Of a DNA stretch of 64,000 nucleotides, positions 44,873 to 53,697 are shown one piece after another. The number at the start of each line of letters is the position of its first letter. Within the stretch, counting starts at the first letter, position 1. The DNA lies in NCBI GenBank assembly GCA_049889175.1, contig JBMHDW010000007.1:1-64000 (forward strand), read 5' to 3'. The translations under genes were made by a program, and so were the position numbers. The notes beneath the pieces are model-generated. The model made no database searches and was not told the origin of the DNA. It saw only the letters and a list, made by a program, of their open reading frames with translations. This DNA is from JBMHDW01 sp049889175. Its GTDB lineage: Bacteria; Pseudomonadota; Gammaproteobacteria; Comchoanobacterales; Comchoanobacteraceae.

Positions 44873-46744
44873 TTAATGTTTATTTTGGTAAGGGGTTTGG
44901 CTGGGTGAGTTTCGCTCTTCTTCATTAATATTTTGCTCTAAGTCTTTTTGAAGGTTCTGTTTATTGCTAGATGAAAAATAATTAGAAATCTTGTTGGTGA
45001 AACCGAAATCAGGGAGGAGGTTATTCATCAATCTTGTGCAAATATTTTCATGTGGTTTGTCGTCATCACTTAGGAGGTTTTCTGGTTGTGAGTTTTGTTC
45101 TGGCATAAGGATTGCATCTTCTTTATTGGGTGTATTGGCATCTTCATATTCATCGTCAGAATCATATTCATCTTCATCTTCATCGCCAGAATCAAGGTCA
45201 GAATGTTCGTAGTCATCATCTGAAAAATCAGACGCATCATCGCGTTGTTCTTCTTCAATATTATTTTTCTTTTTCGCTTCTTTTTTTTCAAGCTGTTTTT
45301 GCTTTTTCGCTTTGAGATTATTCTTGATAGCATCATCGAGACCCTTTAATGTTTGATCAAGAGTATTTTGAATGTCTATACATGCATTTTCGAAATCTTT
45401 TTCGGTAAATGGCTCTTTTTCTGCAACGTTCTTTATGTTTAAATGATCACATTTATATTGTAAGCTTGATTCATATTTTTTTTTCAGTTTAATGAGTTTT
45501 GCTTCAGCTTTGTTGCATTCAATTATTTTTTGTCGTTGTAATGACTTAATGCCTTTTAGACTCCTTCTGGTGTTGTCTATACGAAAATCATCTATGGCTG
45601 TTATGGCAGAGGATGCGCCTTGACTGATTTTTTTGCCCACAAAAGATAATCCTTTACCAGCTTTTGTGCTTGCTGCTTTAGATGTCAACTTGCTGGCTTT
45701 TTCCGCAGCATATTTTTTTGCAGAGGAGAGCTTTTTACCGACGGAAGCTAATCCTTTGGCTAATCTTCCTTTTTTACTTGATGTGCTTTCACTTTGACTT
45801 TCTACGGACTCAGCTTGAGCTGGCTCCTGTTGGGTTTGAGCGGTTTTTTGTTCATTAATTAGGGCGCTTTTTAATTTTTCGATATTTTTAAAGGCATCAT
45901 GAGTAACTTCAACCTTATCTTCGGTGCTGTTTTCATATTTTTTATTTATGGATTTTTTAAATAATGAATTAAGATAAGCAGTTTTAGATAAACTATTTGC
46001 ATCGTGTTTTTTGGAAATAATAGCCTCAGCAAAATCTTCAGCTAATGATGTTTCTTCAAGATATTTGCCAAGATGCGCTGCAGAATACGTATTTTCTTCA
46101 TGTATGCTTTCAAGACATTGAAGTATCTTATCTACATTGGGTTCTGTTTGAGCAATTTCTGTATTAAATTCATTGAATAATGCAACAAGTGGCTTAATGC
46201 TTTTGGGTTGAGATCTAAATCTATCTAAAAAATCTTTGGAGTTTTGCATTTTTTCATTGAATAAAATAGTACATTTTTGACCATCACCAGCTTGTACTTT
46301 ACCTTTACTCCCAAACATACGGCGTTTTTGAGTTTTGCCAATATTAATTTCCATGGATTTATTCATGATACTGACCATGTCTTTCACCATGGTGCTGTAA
46401 CTCTCTGCAAAAAGTGTGACAGTAATTTTTGTTTTGTTTGCGCTAAAATCCTCAATGCTTGAAAGCATATTCCATGCGGAGAAGATTCGCTCTTCTTTTT
46501 TAGGTTCTTGAGTCAATGACGATAATTTTTTTGCAACATTTGGATCAATGCTCGTATTGGTGCTTTTTTGTGGAGATGTATTTTTCTTGTTTGTTTGTTT
46601 TGTATCATTTGTGGGGGCATCTCCCAAGGCCAAATGTTCCACTATACCGGCGGCTTGATCGCTGGCTTGATTTTTGCGCTTGGATTGATCTATGGCTGTC
46701 TCCATCGCGGCAATGTCTGCTATTTTTTTATCATCTTTTCGCAT
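44873..46744 (-). CDS. Charged coiled-coil protein with acidic tail, unknown
   Basis: A 623-residue soluble protein from ATG 46744 (MRKDDKKIADIAAMETAIDQ), behind GGGAGATATATC. The N-terminal third is Ser/Lys-rich. A middle domain (about residues 85-285) has helices without known motif. Then an Ala/Ser/Lys-rich part with three variants of GKGLSFVGKKIS-like text (LAKGLASVGKKLSSAKKYAA) is followed by a long coiled coil and an acidic run of Asp/Glu/Ser near residues 505-545. It is close to two paralogous genes at 46847 and 48479 on the same strand. Composition fits a scaffold or secreted effector, but no export signal is visible. Confidence 0.7.
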   Translation of the reverse strand: MRKDDKKIADIAAMETAIDQSKRKNQASDQAAGIVEHLALGDAPTNDTKQTNKKNTSPQKSTNTSIDPNVAKKLSSLTQEPKKEERIFSAWNMLSSIEDFSANKTKITVTLFAESYSTMVKDMVSIMNKSMEINIGKTQKRRMFGSKGKVQAGDGQKCTILFNEKMQNSKDFLDRFRSQPKSIKPLVALFNEFNTEIAQTEPNVDKILQCLESIHEENTYSAAHLGKYLEETSLAEDFAEAIISKKHDANSLSKTAYLNSLFKKSINKKYENSTEDKVEVTHDAFKNIEKLKSALINEQKTAQTQQEPAQAESVESQSESTSSKKGRLAKGLASVGKKLSSAKKYAAEKASKLTSKAASTKAGKGLSFVGKKISQGASSAITAIDDFRIDNTRRSLKGIKSLQRQKIIECNKAEAKLIKLKKKYESSLQYKCDHLNIKNVAEKEPFTEKDFENACIDIQNTLDQTLKGLDDAIKNNLKAKKQKQLEKKEAKKKNNIEEEQRDDASDFSDDDYEHSDLDSGDEDEDEYDSDDEYEDANTPNKEDAILMPEQNSQPENLLSDDDKPHENICTRLMNNLLPDFGFTNKISNYFSSSNKQNLQKDLEQNINEEERNSPSQTPYQNKH

Positions 46745-46846
46745 GATATATCTCCCAAGAGATATATAGACCATAATGCTATAAAAAACATGAAAAATAT
46801 CTTTATATTATGCATGCCTAAAGAGTGAGTCCAGGTTTGTTTGTTG

Positions 46847-48385
46847 TTATTGGCGTAGTGCTAGATCGTCTGGATCATAAGCTGCTTGCATTTCATCTTG
46901 GTTGAATGCCCATACTTGGTTACTTTTATTGAGATCATCTATCCGTTGGTACTTCATGCCATTAGGAAAGAAACCATGCAGTACGAGATCTTTCCTTGAC
47001 GCGCCAAGCAATGATACTAAAGTGATGAAAGTTGGTATCGCAATCAGACTTAACTTAAGCCAGAAAGGTGCATGAAAGATAAGAGGTCCAATCAGTGGCA
47101 TGCCACTCATCCAACCCGGCATAATTAATGCAATAGCTGCCATGCTAACCATCATCATCATCAATGAACTAATTGTAACAGGCTGACCAATGACTGGAAT
47201 TTTACATAATTCAAACTTTAAGGCTTGTTTAAGGGTGTTGATTTTCAGTTTGATCTTGAATATGGTACTTTGGGTAATATCATGACTACTCTTGTTTTCT
47301 TTGTATTGTCTCAAGAAATGCTTATAGTCCTTCTTAAGAGTCATTAGTGCATCAAAGTATTGCGCTTCGTCATTATCCTTTAAGAAGACTGCTGAATCTG
47401 AAATGAGCTTGGCTAGTTTAGGGTGAGTTGCGATGACTTGATATAATAAATTAGCATCATACTGATTTAAAGGGTTTTCATTCGCCATGCCAAGCCACTG
47501 TGTGTAGGATCCCATTTGATGAGGGCGTTGCTTTATTAGTGCATTTGTTAGGGCAAAATCAATGAGCTGCAATTGTTCAGCGCTGTAAGGGTGAATATTC
47601 CTAGGTCTTAACCACTTGGCCTTTGATATTTCGTCAAAAACTGCATTGTGCTGAGGTTTGAAGTCCCCTAAATCATAAGAGCCTCCTCCCGCACAATGAA
47701 TAACCGGTTTAGGTAAATGCATTGCTAGGTGCCACTCACAGATTCCGTTGAATGCTTTATCGTAACCACTAGGATCAGAGACGGAGATTTTATAAGGCAC
47801 TAATGGAACAAAAGGCGTTAATGTTTGAGTTATTTTTTCCTCAGCAAGTTCAAAGCCGCGTCGGAAAGTATTATCTTCATTGCTGGCTTTGGGAGTGTTT
47901 TTGATTGCTGAAAATGTTGTCAATATTGAGTCAAGATGAGTCGATAGTGCCTCATAACCCAAAGGGAATAATGCTTTTCTAATATTTAACTGGATCGTTA
48001 AGCGATGACTAGCAAATGCGTCATGTGTTTTTTCCCACAGAGTAAAAAACTTACCAAACTCTAGCTGTTCTTGTTGATTAGCTTCCTCCTGTTCTTGTTG
48101 ATCAGCTTCCTCTTGTAACGGTTGAGTGTTAACTGTTTTGGTGTCAGGATCATAGGTGATTCTGTATGTCTTTTCAAGTTGCTTTAGTTGCCTGTTTTTT
48201 AATTCAACATAGTTTGCAATTGCTTGACTTTGGTATTGAAAAAAATCTGCTTGGGCATCATTAGCACATAAATAATGCATAATGACATAAAGACCAATAA
48301 AAGAACATTGAAGTTGTTGTTCTTTAATGGGAATCGTTGCATTGCCTGGTGGAATAGCGATTATACTTAGATTTGTTAGTGACAT
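46847..48385 (-). CDS. Membrane-anchored protein of a 510-residue paralogous pair
   Basis: A 512-residue protein with a long soluble N-terminal part, a Gln/Glu-rich coiled segment near 90-115 (EEADQQEQEEANQQEQLEFG), and a hydrophobic hairpin near 400-460 (SSLMMMMVSMAAIALIMPGW and LKLSLIAIPTFITLVSLLGA), then a short tail. It aligns with the neighbour at 48479-50011 at several points: the start region PGNATIPI / PGTLRIAE, the YDPDTKT / YLPDREF turn, EWHLAMHLPKPVI / DFHLSTNLPIPNI, and GASRKDLVLHGFFPNGMKYQ / GKSKSELITEGFMTQDIMNY. No catalytic motif is recognised. The DLVLHGF tail just after the membrane hairpin is the best conserved part. Confidence 0.72.
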   Translation of the reverse strand: MSLTNLSIIAIPPGNATIPIKEQQLQCSFIGLYVIMHYLCANDAQADFFQYQSQAIANYVELKNRQLKQLEKTYRITYDPDTKTVNTQPLQEEADQQEQEEANQQEQLEFGKFFTLWEKTHDAFASHRLTIQLNIRKALFPLGYEALSTHLDSILTTFSAIKNTPKASNEDNTFRRGFELAEEKITQTLTPFVPLVPYKISVSDPSGYDKAFNGICEWHLAMHLPKPVIHCAGGGSYDLGDFKPQHNAVFDEISKAKWLRPRNIHPYSAEQLQLIDFALTNALIKQRPHQMGSYTQWLGMANENPLNQYDANLLYQVIATHPKLAKLISDSAVFLKDNDEAQYFDALMTLKKDYKHFLRQYKENKSSHDITQSTIFKIKLKINTLKQALKFELCKIPVIGQPVTISSLMMMMVSMAAIALIMPGWMSGMPLIGPLIFHAPFWLKLSLIAIPTFITLVSLLGASRKDLVLHGFFPNGMKYQRIDDLNKSNQVWAFNQDEMQAAYDPDDLALRQ

Positions 48386-48478
48386 ATCAATCCTTTTTGA
48401 GTAGAAAATATCACAATAATATATTTAATTCAAGTATTTCTTTCTTGTTTTTTTAATTGTGGATGATGGTTTTATCCT

Positions 48479-50011
48479 CTAAGGGCCATCTTGATAACTC
48501 TTATGTTCTGGTTCTTCCGAGCTGTCATTGCTTGAAAGGTTTCTTTCTGGTTGTGCAAGTGATTGGTTGGGGATATCGGTTGATTTAACCTCTGAAGATT
48601 TTATTTCATTGTGGGTTGTGGAAATAGGTTGATAGTTCATGATATCTTGCGTCATAAATCCTTCTGTAATTAATTCGCTTTTTGATTTACCAATGGTACA
48701 AAGAATATTCCAAAATAATGGTATGTACATAAGTGCATATTGGCTTAGTGCTGACCAGGTGGATATGGTGCTTATAATAGGTAGGGTTGCCAAGAAAGGA
48801 AGAGGAATGCACGATAAGAGTCCAATAATGTACAAAACAAGCATGACGGTTGATAATGTGATTTTGGTTCTCCCCCACAGTGGGATACCGAAATCATAAT
48901 TGAATTTTTTCAATGGGTGCAGAAATAATCTCATACGGTTAGATAATGACAGTTTTTGAGTTGAGTGAATATCTATATAGTTGTTATATTCATCTTTTAA
49001 TTGCAGTACAATTTTCTCATATTCTGTGTGCGGTTTGGTTCTTTTTAGGCGTTTGATTAGCGGAGGGTTAAATGACATTACTTTCATCAACAAATTTTTA
49101 ATGTCTTCTTTTGAAGATTGAATATCTTTTTGTAATTGATCATCAAGTATTTTTGAGTTCTTAATGGTATCAGGGTTGTTAATAATGTTTAAAGCCTCAG
49201 CAAAATGAAATAGCTGTATGGTTTTAACAGTAAAGCCTTTGTCTAAGTTTTTATAGGATGAGAACCGTGCTTGATCAATGATTTTAAAAAGAAGATATTG
49301 TGTCGGGCAAACAGCTTTTATATCAATGCTTTTTTCGTTCTCAAAGATGTTGGGTATAGGTAGGTTTGTGCTCAAATGAAAGTCAAGAATGCCCATTATT
49401 TTGTCTAAATTATAAGTGTTTAATGAATATGATTCAACTGACTGACTAGATACATGATCGTGGTCTTTGGCCGTGTTTAGGCCTCCAAAGTATGAGGAGT
49501 TTTTATATGTAATATCATTAGTACCAATAAAATGCTGCTCAATTTCTTTATAAGCCTGAGTTACCTTTTCGCTATGAGATAAAGATTGGTACCTAGATTG
49601 TAAAAGATCTGTTATTGATCTCTTTTTATCATTGTCATTAACTAAAGAGTCCAGTAGGCGTTTAAGTTGAGTATAATTTTTCTGTTCTTGATTTTCTTTC
49701 TTTCGATATTGATCACTTTCAGCATTAAAAGTTGCAACGCTTTTGATTAACTTAAGGGGATGATCTGGCTTGTCTACAGATAAAAAATACCCGTAGAATT
49801 CTCTGTCTGGTAGGTATGTTAATTGAATATTTCTTAATGTTATGTAGCGTGCCAGCATTTCATCAACTGTAAAATTATCTTGGCTTAATGCTTTAAGTAA
49901 GCAATGAACTTGTAAAATAGTTAAAAATCGAGCGTCAGCCAAGAGATTTATATCATTCTCAGCAATTCGCAATGTGCCCGGTGTAACGATGGTGTCGTGT
50001 GTTGATTTCAT
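48479..50011 (-). CDS. Membrane-anchored protein of a 510-residue paralogous pair
   Basis: A 510-residue protein from ATG 50011 (MKSTHDTIVTPGTLRIAEND); GAGGA lies nine bases upstream, better placed for this start than for the ATG at 50020. The layout is the same as the protein at 46847: soluble helical N-terminal 380 residues, a two-helix membrane segment (about 385-445: IGLLSCIPLPFLATLPIIST and ALMYIPLFWNILCTIGKSKS), then GFMTQDIMNYQPIS and a disordered Ser/Glu/Pro tail. Sequence identity to the paralog is low outside the shared blocks. The function is unknown. The pair and the charged protein at 44873 probably form one accessory unit. Confidence 0.72.
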   Translation of the reverse strand: MKSTHDTIVTPGTLRIAENDINLLADARFLTILQVHCLLKALSQDNFTVDEMLARYITLRNIQLTYLPDREFYGYFLSVDKPDHPLKLIKSVATFNAESDQYRKKENQEQKNYTQLKRLLDSLVNDNDKKRSITDLLQSRYQSLSHSEKVTQAYKEIEQHFIGTNDITYKNSSYFGGLNTAKDHDHVSSQSVESYSLNTYNLDKIMGILDFHLSTNLPIPNIFENEKSIDIKAVCPTQYLLFKIIDQARFSSYKNLDKGFTVKTIQLFHFAEALNIINNPDTIKNSKILDDQLQKDIQSSKEDIKNLLMKVMSFNPPLIKRLKRTKPHTEYEKIVLQLKDEYNNYIDIHSTQKLSLSNRMRLFLHPLKKFNYDFGIPLWGRTKITLSTVMLVLYIIGLLSCIPLPFLATLPIISTISTWSALSQYALMYIPLFWNILCTIGKSKSELITEGFMTQDIMNYQPISTTHNEIKSSEVKSTDIPNQSLAQPERNLSSNDSSEEPEHKSYQDGP

Positions 50012-50174
50012 GTCTAACATTCCTCAGGTTATCTTATATAGTATAAATTAATGCTTTTGTCATAAAAGTTATGATATTTTATTGCAAGAGTGTGGTTTGG
50101 CAGCTCTTTACTGAGTTTAACCAATCACTAGAGCCGTTGGTCGTAGCCATTCCGGATTTAATTTTCATTTGTAC

Positions 50175-50203
50175 TTGTTATTTGTGTTTTTTTAAGATAA
50201 GAT
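50175..50203 (+). promoter_or_regulatory. Candidate sigma-70 promoter for rplM-rpsI
   Basis: TTGTTA at 50175-50180 and TAAGAT at 50198-50203 are 17 bases apart. The start codon of rplM is 28 bases after the -10 hexamer, leaving a leader of about 20 bases, too short for a structured L13 control element. Confidence 0.5.
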
Positions 50204-50231
50204 ACACGCATTTCGAAAAAGTAGATGTGTT

Positions 50232-50678
50232 ATGAAGCAAAAATCTGTATTGAGTCATTTTGTCGAAGGTGAACGTAAATGGCGGGTTGTTGATGCAACC
50301 AATATTCCTTTAGGTCGATTATCCAGTGAGATCGCAAAAGTGATGATGGGTAAACATCGTCCGGATTTCAATCGTCAAATTCATGATGGTGATGGTGTTA
50401 TTGTGATCAACGCAAGTGCCGTTCGTATCAACAATGCTGGAAAAGTTTATCACTGGCATACCGGTTACCCTGGTGGTATCCGTGAAGAAAAGGCGACTGA
50501 TCGTCTTGAACGAAAGCCTACAAGCATTATTTATGATGCTGTGAAGGGAATGCTACCCAAAAATAAACTTTCTCGCCGAGTACTGAAAGATTTACGTGTG
50601 TTTGCTGGTAGTGAACATACGCATGAAGCACAGAAACCCGAAGTATGGAATTTAGATCATTTAAGAGGTGATGCATGA
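50232..50678 (+). CDS. rplM: 50S ribosomal protein L13
   Basis: A primary 23S rRNA-binding protein. The family text WRVVDATNIPLGRLSSEIAK and GDGVIVINASAVRINNAGK, then HTGYPGGIREEKA and GMLPKNKLSRRVLKDLRVF, is clear, and the length of 148 residues is normal. It is the first gene of the universal rplM-rpsI pair and overlaps rpsI by four bases (ATGA). Confidence 0.97.
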   Translation: MKQKSVLSHFVEGERKWRVVDATNIPLGRLSSEIAKVMMGKHRPDFNRQIHDGDGVIVINASAVRINNAGKVYHWHTGYPGGIREEKATDRLERKPTSIIYDAVKGMLPKNKLSRRVLKDLRVFAGSEHTHEAQKPEVWNLDHLRGDA

Positions 50679-51106
50679 GTCAAGAGCAAACGATACAAAC
50701 CAGTGGAAGAAGAAAAAGCGCTTGTGCTAGAGTTAGCTTGAGTGTCAATCCCAAGGCTACACAGCACGAAGTTACCATATCAAGTAAAAATGTTAAAGGG
50801 CAACCGGTTGCTGAATATTTTTCAGGTAATCATGGTAACTCAAGACATCTCAATGAAGTTATGCAGCCTTTAGCGCTGACAAAAGGCGTCTATTTCACAG
50901 TTAAGGCAAATGTTGACGGTGGTGGATTAACAGGTCAGTCTGGGGCTCTTAATCTTGCCATTGCTAAAGCTTTGGTTGTTTATAACAATGAGCTTCGCTC
51001 AGAATTAAAGTCAGCTGGCTATCTGACTAGTGATTCACGTAGAGTTGAGCGCTTGAAAGCTGGTCAGAAAGGTGCTCGTGCTGGCAACCAGTGGAAGAAG
51101 CGTTAA
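50675..51106 (+). CDS. rpsI: 30S ribosomal protein S9
   Basis: A small-subunit protein whose C-terminal tail reaches the P-site. QTSGRRKSACARVSL near the N-terminus, GGLTGQSGALNLAIAKALV, and the C-terminal SRRVERLKAGQKGARAGNQW KKR tail are diagnostic. The family's usual final KKARRRPQFSKR is shortened to GNQWKKR. Length 143 residues. sspA begins 20 bases later, as in many gammaproteobacteria. Confidence 0.96.
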   Translation: MSQEQTIQTSGRRKSACARVSLSVNPKATQHEVTISSKNVKGQPVAEYFSGNHGNSRHLNEVMQPLALTKGVYFTVKANVDGGGLTGQSGALNLAIAKALVVYNNELRSELKSAGYLTSDSRRVERLKAGQKGARAGNQWKKR

Positions 51107-51126
51107 TCAATTAAAAAGGGGACTAG

Positions 51127-51762
51127 GTGGCTTTATTGAAGCGTTCATCAATGGCGTTTTATTCCCATAAAAACGACATATACTCGCACAGAACAAGAAT
51201 AGTATTGGCTGAAAAGTCAGTGGCAGTGGATATGATATTCGTTGATGAAGACAATCCACCAGAAGAGTTTTTACAACTGAATCCTTATGGAACATTACCT
51301 TTATTGGTTGATCGTGATTTGGTGCTTAATCAGTCCAATATTATTATGGATTATGTTGATGAGCGATTTCCTCACCCGCCGCTATTGCCGGTATACCCAA
51401 TTGCAAGAGCAAAATCTCGGCTAATGATTCATCGTATTGAGCAAGATTGGTATCCATTGGTAAAGGCGATACTGGCTAATGAGGATTTTGATAAAAACAA
51501 GGCAATATTATTAAATCACATTAATGAATTAATGCCAGTGTTCAAAAAAATGCCTTATTTTATGTCAAGTGAGTTCAGTATGATTGATTGCTGTTTAGCT
51601 CCATTATTATGGCGATTAAATATTTTAGGTTTTACCCTTGATGAAGAGAAGTATGAGGCTTTCCTAGCATATCGAGATCGAGTATTTGAGCGCAATAGTT
51701 TTCAGGCAAGTCTTAGTGACGAAGAATTAATGACTTTTGAGTTCAAAGATGATGTCTCCTAA
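51127..51762 (+). CDS. sspA: Stringent starvation protein A
   Basis: A glutathione-S-transferase-like RNA-polymerase-binding protein. The 211 residues have the conserved NDIYSHRTRIVLAEK, NPPEEFLQLNPYGTLPLLVD, and DERFPHPPLLPVYPIARAKS, with the last being the SspA surface patch that binds polymerase. GTG at 51127 is preferred: it gives the usual N-terminus MALLKRSSMAFYSHKND and has a GGGGAC upstream; the ATG at 51151 would cut strand one. sspB overlaps its end. Confidence 0.93.
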   Translation: MALLKRSSMAFYSHKNDIYSHRTRIVLAEKSVAVDMIFVDEDNPPEEFLQLNPYGTLPLLVDRDLVLNQSNIIMDYVDERFPHPPLLPVYPIARAKSRLMIHRIEQDWYPLVKAILANEDFDKNKAILLNHINELMPVFKKMPYFMSSEFSMIDCCLAPLLWRLNILGFTLDEEKYEAFLAYRDRVFERNSFQASLSDEELMTFEFKDDVS

Positions 51763-52147
51763 AGGTTATTTAATCCGGGCCATTTACAGTTGGTGTCTGG
51801 ATGAAGGGTTTACCCCTTATATCGTTGTAGATCTTAGCATTGATGGCGTCAAGGTTCCTGAAGAATTTACATCTGATGACCAAATTGTTTTTGATATTGC
51901 AGAAGACGCATGTGAGTTTCTTGAATTAGATAACGAATGGATATCGTTTAATGCAGAATTTGATGGTGTGATCAAGCAGGTTGTTTTTCCTGTCCAAGCT
52001 GTATCGGGTATCTATGCTCAAGAAAATACCAAGGGTTTGTTTTTTGATCCAAAAGATGATGATGAACCCTCTCATCCGTTTGGCCAGGAGCATAATCAGA
52101 CAAAAACAAACGATGACGATGACGGTGGCTTCGAGGTTCTTAAGTAA
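51749..52147 (+). CDS. sspB: ClpXP adaptor SspB
   Basis: SspB carries ssrA-tagged proteins to ClpXP. The globular part (about residues 3-110) shows KGYLIRAIYSWCLDEGFTPY and ISFNAEFDGVIKQVVFPVQA, with VSGIYAQENTKGLFF as the last strand. The acidic linker (DDDEPSHPF, then TKTNDDDDGG) and the C-terminal FEVLK correspond to the ClpX-binding tail (VLRVVK type). It is a short form of 132 residues. ATG 51749 or 51752 are equal candidates, overlapping sspA by 11-14 bases. Confidence 0.93.
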   Translation: MMSPKGYLIRAIYSWCLDEGFTPYIVVDLSIDGVKVPEEFTSDDQIVFDIAEDACEFLELDNEWISFNAEFDGVIKQVVFPVQAVSGIYAQENTKGLFFDPKDDDEPSHPFGQEHNQTKTNDDDDGGFEVLK

Positions 52148-52152
52148 TTAAA

Positions 52153-52176
52153 TCAACAAGACAAGTGATTTGTTGA
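52153..52176. terminator. Possible bidirectional hairpin between sspB and the M50 gene
   Basis: TCAACAA at 52153-52159 and TTGTTGA at 52170-52176 can pair (7 bp, 10-base loop) in the 37-base gap between two convergent genes. The stem is weak and lacks a clear T-tract. Confidence 0.3.
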
Positions 52177-52184
52177 GCATTCGC

Positions 52185-52940
52185 TTAGATGGTTGGGATC
52201 AAATCAATCAGACGAACACACTGTGTCGCTAGATAATAAACAAGGTTAAGAATATTCAAGTTTATGACCTTAATAACCCCCCAAAGTGCGCCTGAAATCA
52301 ATAATCCTAAAACCAACCAAACGCCAATAGGGGCAAGACTCATATATATTGCATGACTGCGTTTGGATAGAAATGCAGCAACAATATTGGCTCCATCTAA
52401 AGGAGGGATAGGAAGCAGGTTAATGGCAGCAAATATGGTATTAATCAGTACGCCAAAATGAGCCATATAACTTAGTAGGCTTAAATGCTGGTTATTATTC
52501 CAAATCGCTAATGTGAGGCTAGAGATAAAAGCTTCAAGACTTGGTGGGTTGTTTAGGGCAATAACAATAATCGCCCAAAATATAGCCATGATAATATTGG
52601 CTATTGGGCCAGCTGCACTGACAATGGCAAAGTCACGTTTAGGGGATTTCAAACGACTTTGCGTCACAGGAACGGGCTTTGCCCATCCGAAAATGATATG
52701 CTGTATCTTTAAAATTGTCATTCCTAAAAAAAGACTTAAAGGGATTGCAATAGTACCGATTGGATCAATGTGCTTTAAAGGGTTCAAAGTCATCCGTCCA
52801 TTGGTTTTTGCCGTATCATCACCTAAGAGATAAGCTACATAGCCATGTGACGCTTCATGGATGGTTATCGCTAAAATAAGAGGGGGTCCAATGGCCAACA
52901 AGGTTGAAACCATATGAGCACTGGTCTCATAAATACTCAT
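52185..52940 (-). CDS. Site-2 protease family (M50) intramembrane metalloprotease
   Basis: A 251-residue integral membrane peptidase of the short M50/YwhC-type group. The zinc motif HEASH lies in ITIHEASHGYVAYLLGD near residue 28, and the third ligand Asp is in NLLPIPPLDGANIVAAFLSK near residue 175. Five or six membrane helices are present and no PDZ domain, so it is not RseP. It is the last gene of the lpoA operon and is joined to the BON-like gene by an ATGA overlap. Substrate is unknown. Position suggests an envelope-related one. Confidence 0.9.
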   Translation of the reverse strand: MSIYETSAHMVSTLLAIGPPLILAITIHEASHGYVAYLLGDDTAKTNGRMTLNPLKHIDPIGTIAIPLSLFLGMTILKIQHIIFGWAKPVPVTQSRLKSPKRDFAIVSAAGPIANIIMAIFWAIIVIALNNPPSLEAFISSLTLAIWNNNQHLSLLSYMAHFGVLINTIFAAINLLPIPPLDGANIVAAFLSKRSHAIYMSLAPIGVWLVLGLLISGALWGVIKVINLNILNLVYYLATQCVRLIDLIPTI

Positions 52941-53569
52941 GAGGTGATCCTAATATAGTTAATAATGCTATCTTTACCAATATTTTCAGATAAAGTTTGT
53001 AAAACGAATTTTTGTTGATCAGCAGTCATCTTGCCCAGTAAGAAAACATCATTTTGATGTGTTACAATTTTGAGATGGTGGGGGCGAGGGTGGTCAGCCT
53101 TCTTAAAGTAATGCTCAATGGATTGTGCTGAAAGTAAGGTGGTGCTGGTATCACTCAAGTGTGTATGATCATGAACTTCAATATCCATCTCACTCAGTGA
53201 AGTGCGAATGGATTCGTGAATATCAGAGTCGGTATGACCAACAATTAATAAGTCGCCCTCAAAACAATGGGCTTCAAGTTGGTGGTTTGGTGGTATGATA
53301 TGTTCATCTAAAAGTTTCTTGATGCTTTTTCGGGCGCATTGATCATCTTGATACATGTTTGCTAAGGTTCTTATTTGTTCTTCTTCAGGTGGTTGAGAGG
53401 AGTTAGTATCCGCTGGTCCTGTTGCAAATGGATTAACAGAATTTAAAAGGCCATTGATGCTAAATGAATCGTTGCTGCCTTGCAATGCTGTTGTTTCAGA
53501 TGATGAGCGATCAACCTGACAGCCGGCTAGAACAAAAATAGATAAGATGGTCATGAACCATGCTTTCAT
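52937..53569 (-). CDS. BON-domain-like outer-membrane lipoprotein (DolP-like)
   Basis: A 210-residue lipoprotein: signal MKAWFMTILSIFVLAGC with the lipid-bearing Cys at residue 17. A Ser/Asn-rich linker is followed by two BON-like halves, the first with LLDEHIIPPNHQLEAHCFEG DLLIVGHTDSDI and the second with HHLKIVTHQNDVFLLGKMT. The order lpoA ... dolP near rsmI is the same as in E. coli (yraP), which supports equivalence with DolP. In that case it would sit in the inner leaflet of the outer membrane and act at the septum or with BamA. Sequence identity is low, so the name is not assigned firmly. Confidence 0.75.
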   Translation of the reverse strand: MKAWFMTILSIFVLAGCQVDRSSSETTALQGSNDSFSINGLLNSVNPFATGPADTNSSQPPEEEQIRTLANMYQDDQCARKSIKKLLDEHIIPPNHQLEAHCFEGDLLIVGHTDSDIHESIRTSLSEMDIEVHDHTHLSDTSTTLLSAQSIEHYFKKADHPRPHHLKIVTHQNDVFLLGKMTADQQKFVLQTLSENIGKDSIINYIRITS

Positions 53570-53697
53570 ATTAAGCCCTTGAGGTTATCTTTATAATAGT
53601 AAGCTGTTGCTCCGCCAGCACCCAGTGCCATGCCAGAGGCTAAACTACAGCCAGCAAGTAAGGGAATGCATATCATGATCAGTAATTTATGTTTCAT
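53566..53697 (-). CDS. 43-residue lipoprotein between lpoA and the DolP-like gene
   Basis: A small gene with ATG at 53697 and TGA at 53566. The product begins MKHKLLIMICIPLLAGCSLA: a lipoprotein signal with lipobox LAGC and Cys at residue 17. The mature part is only about 27 residues: Ala/Gly-rich, then TAYYYKDNLKGLI. The ATG overlaps the lpoA stop (ATGA at 53694-53697) and its TGA overlaps the next ATG (ATGA at 53566-53569), so it is coupled on both sides. The frame, the lipobox and the exact overlaps make it very likely real. The Gly/Ala-rich part could insert in a membrane. No family recognised. Confidence 0.85.
   Translation of the reverse strand: MKHKLLIMICIPLLAGCSLASGMALGAGGATAYYYKDNLKGLI

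Noticed and set aside
45070..45336. Lys/Met-rich minus-strand open frame and His/Leu-rich plus-strand frames
   Set aside because: They are shadow frames of the acidic, low-complexity part of the 623-residue gene.
50040..50231. Structured L13 leader before rplM
   Set aside because: The best promoter leaves a leader of only about 20 bases, and I could not draw a convincing conserved fold.
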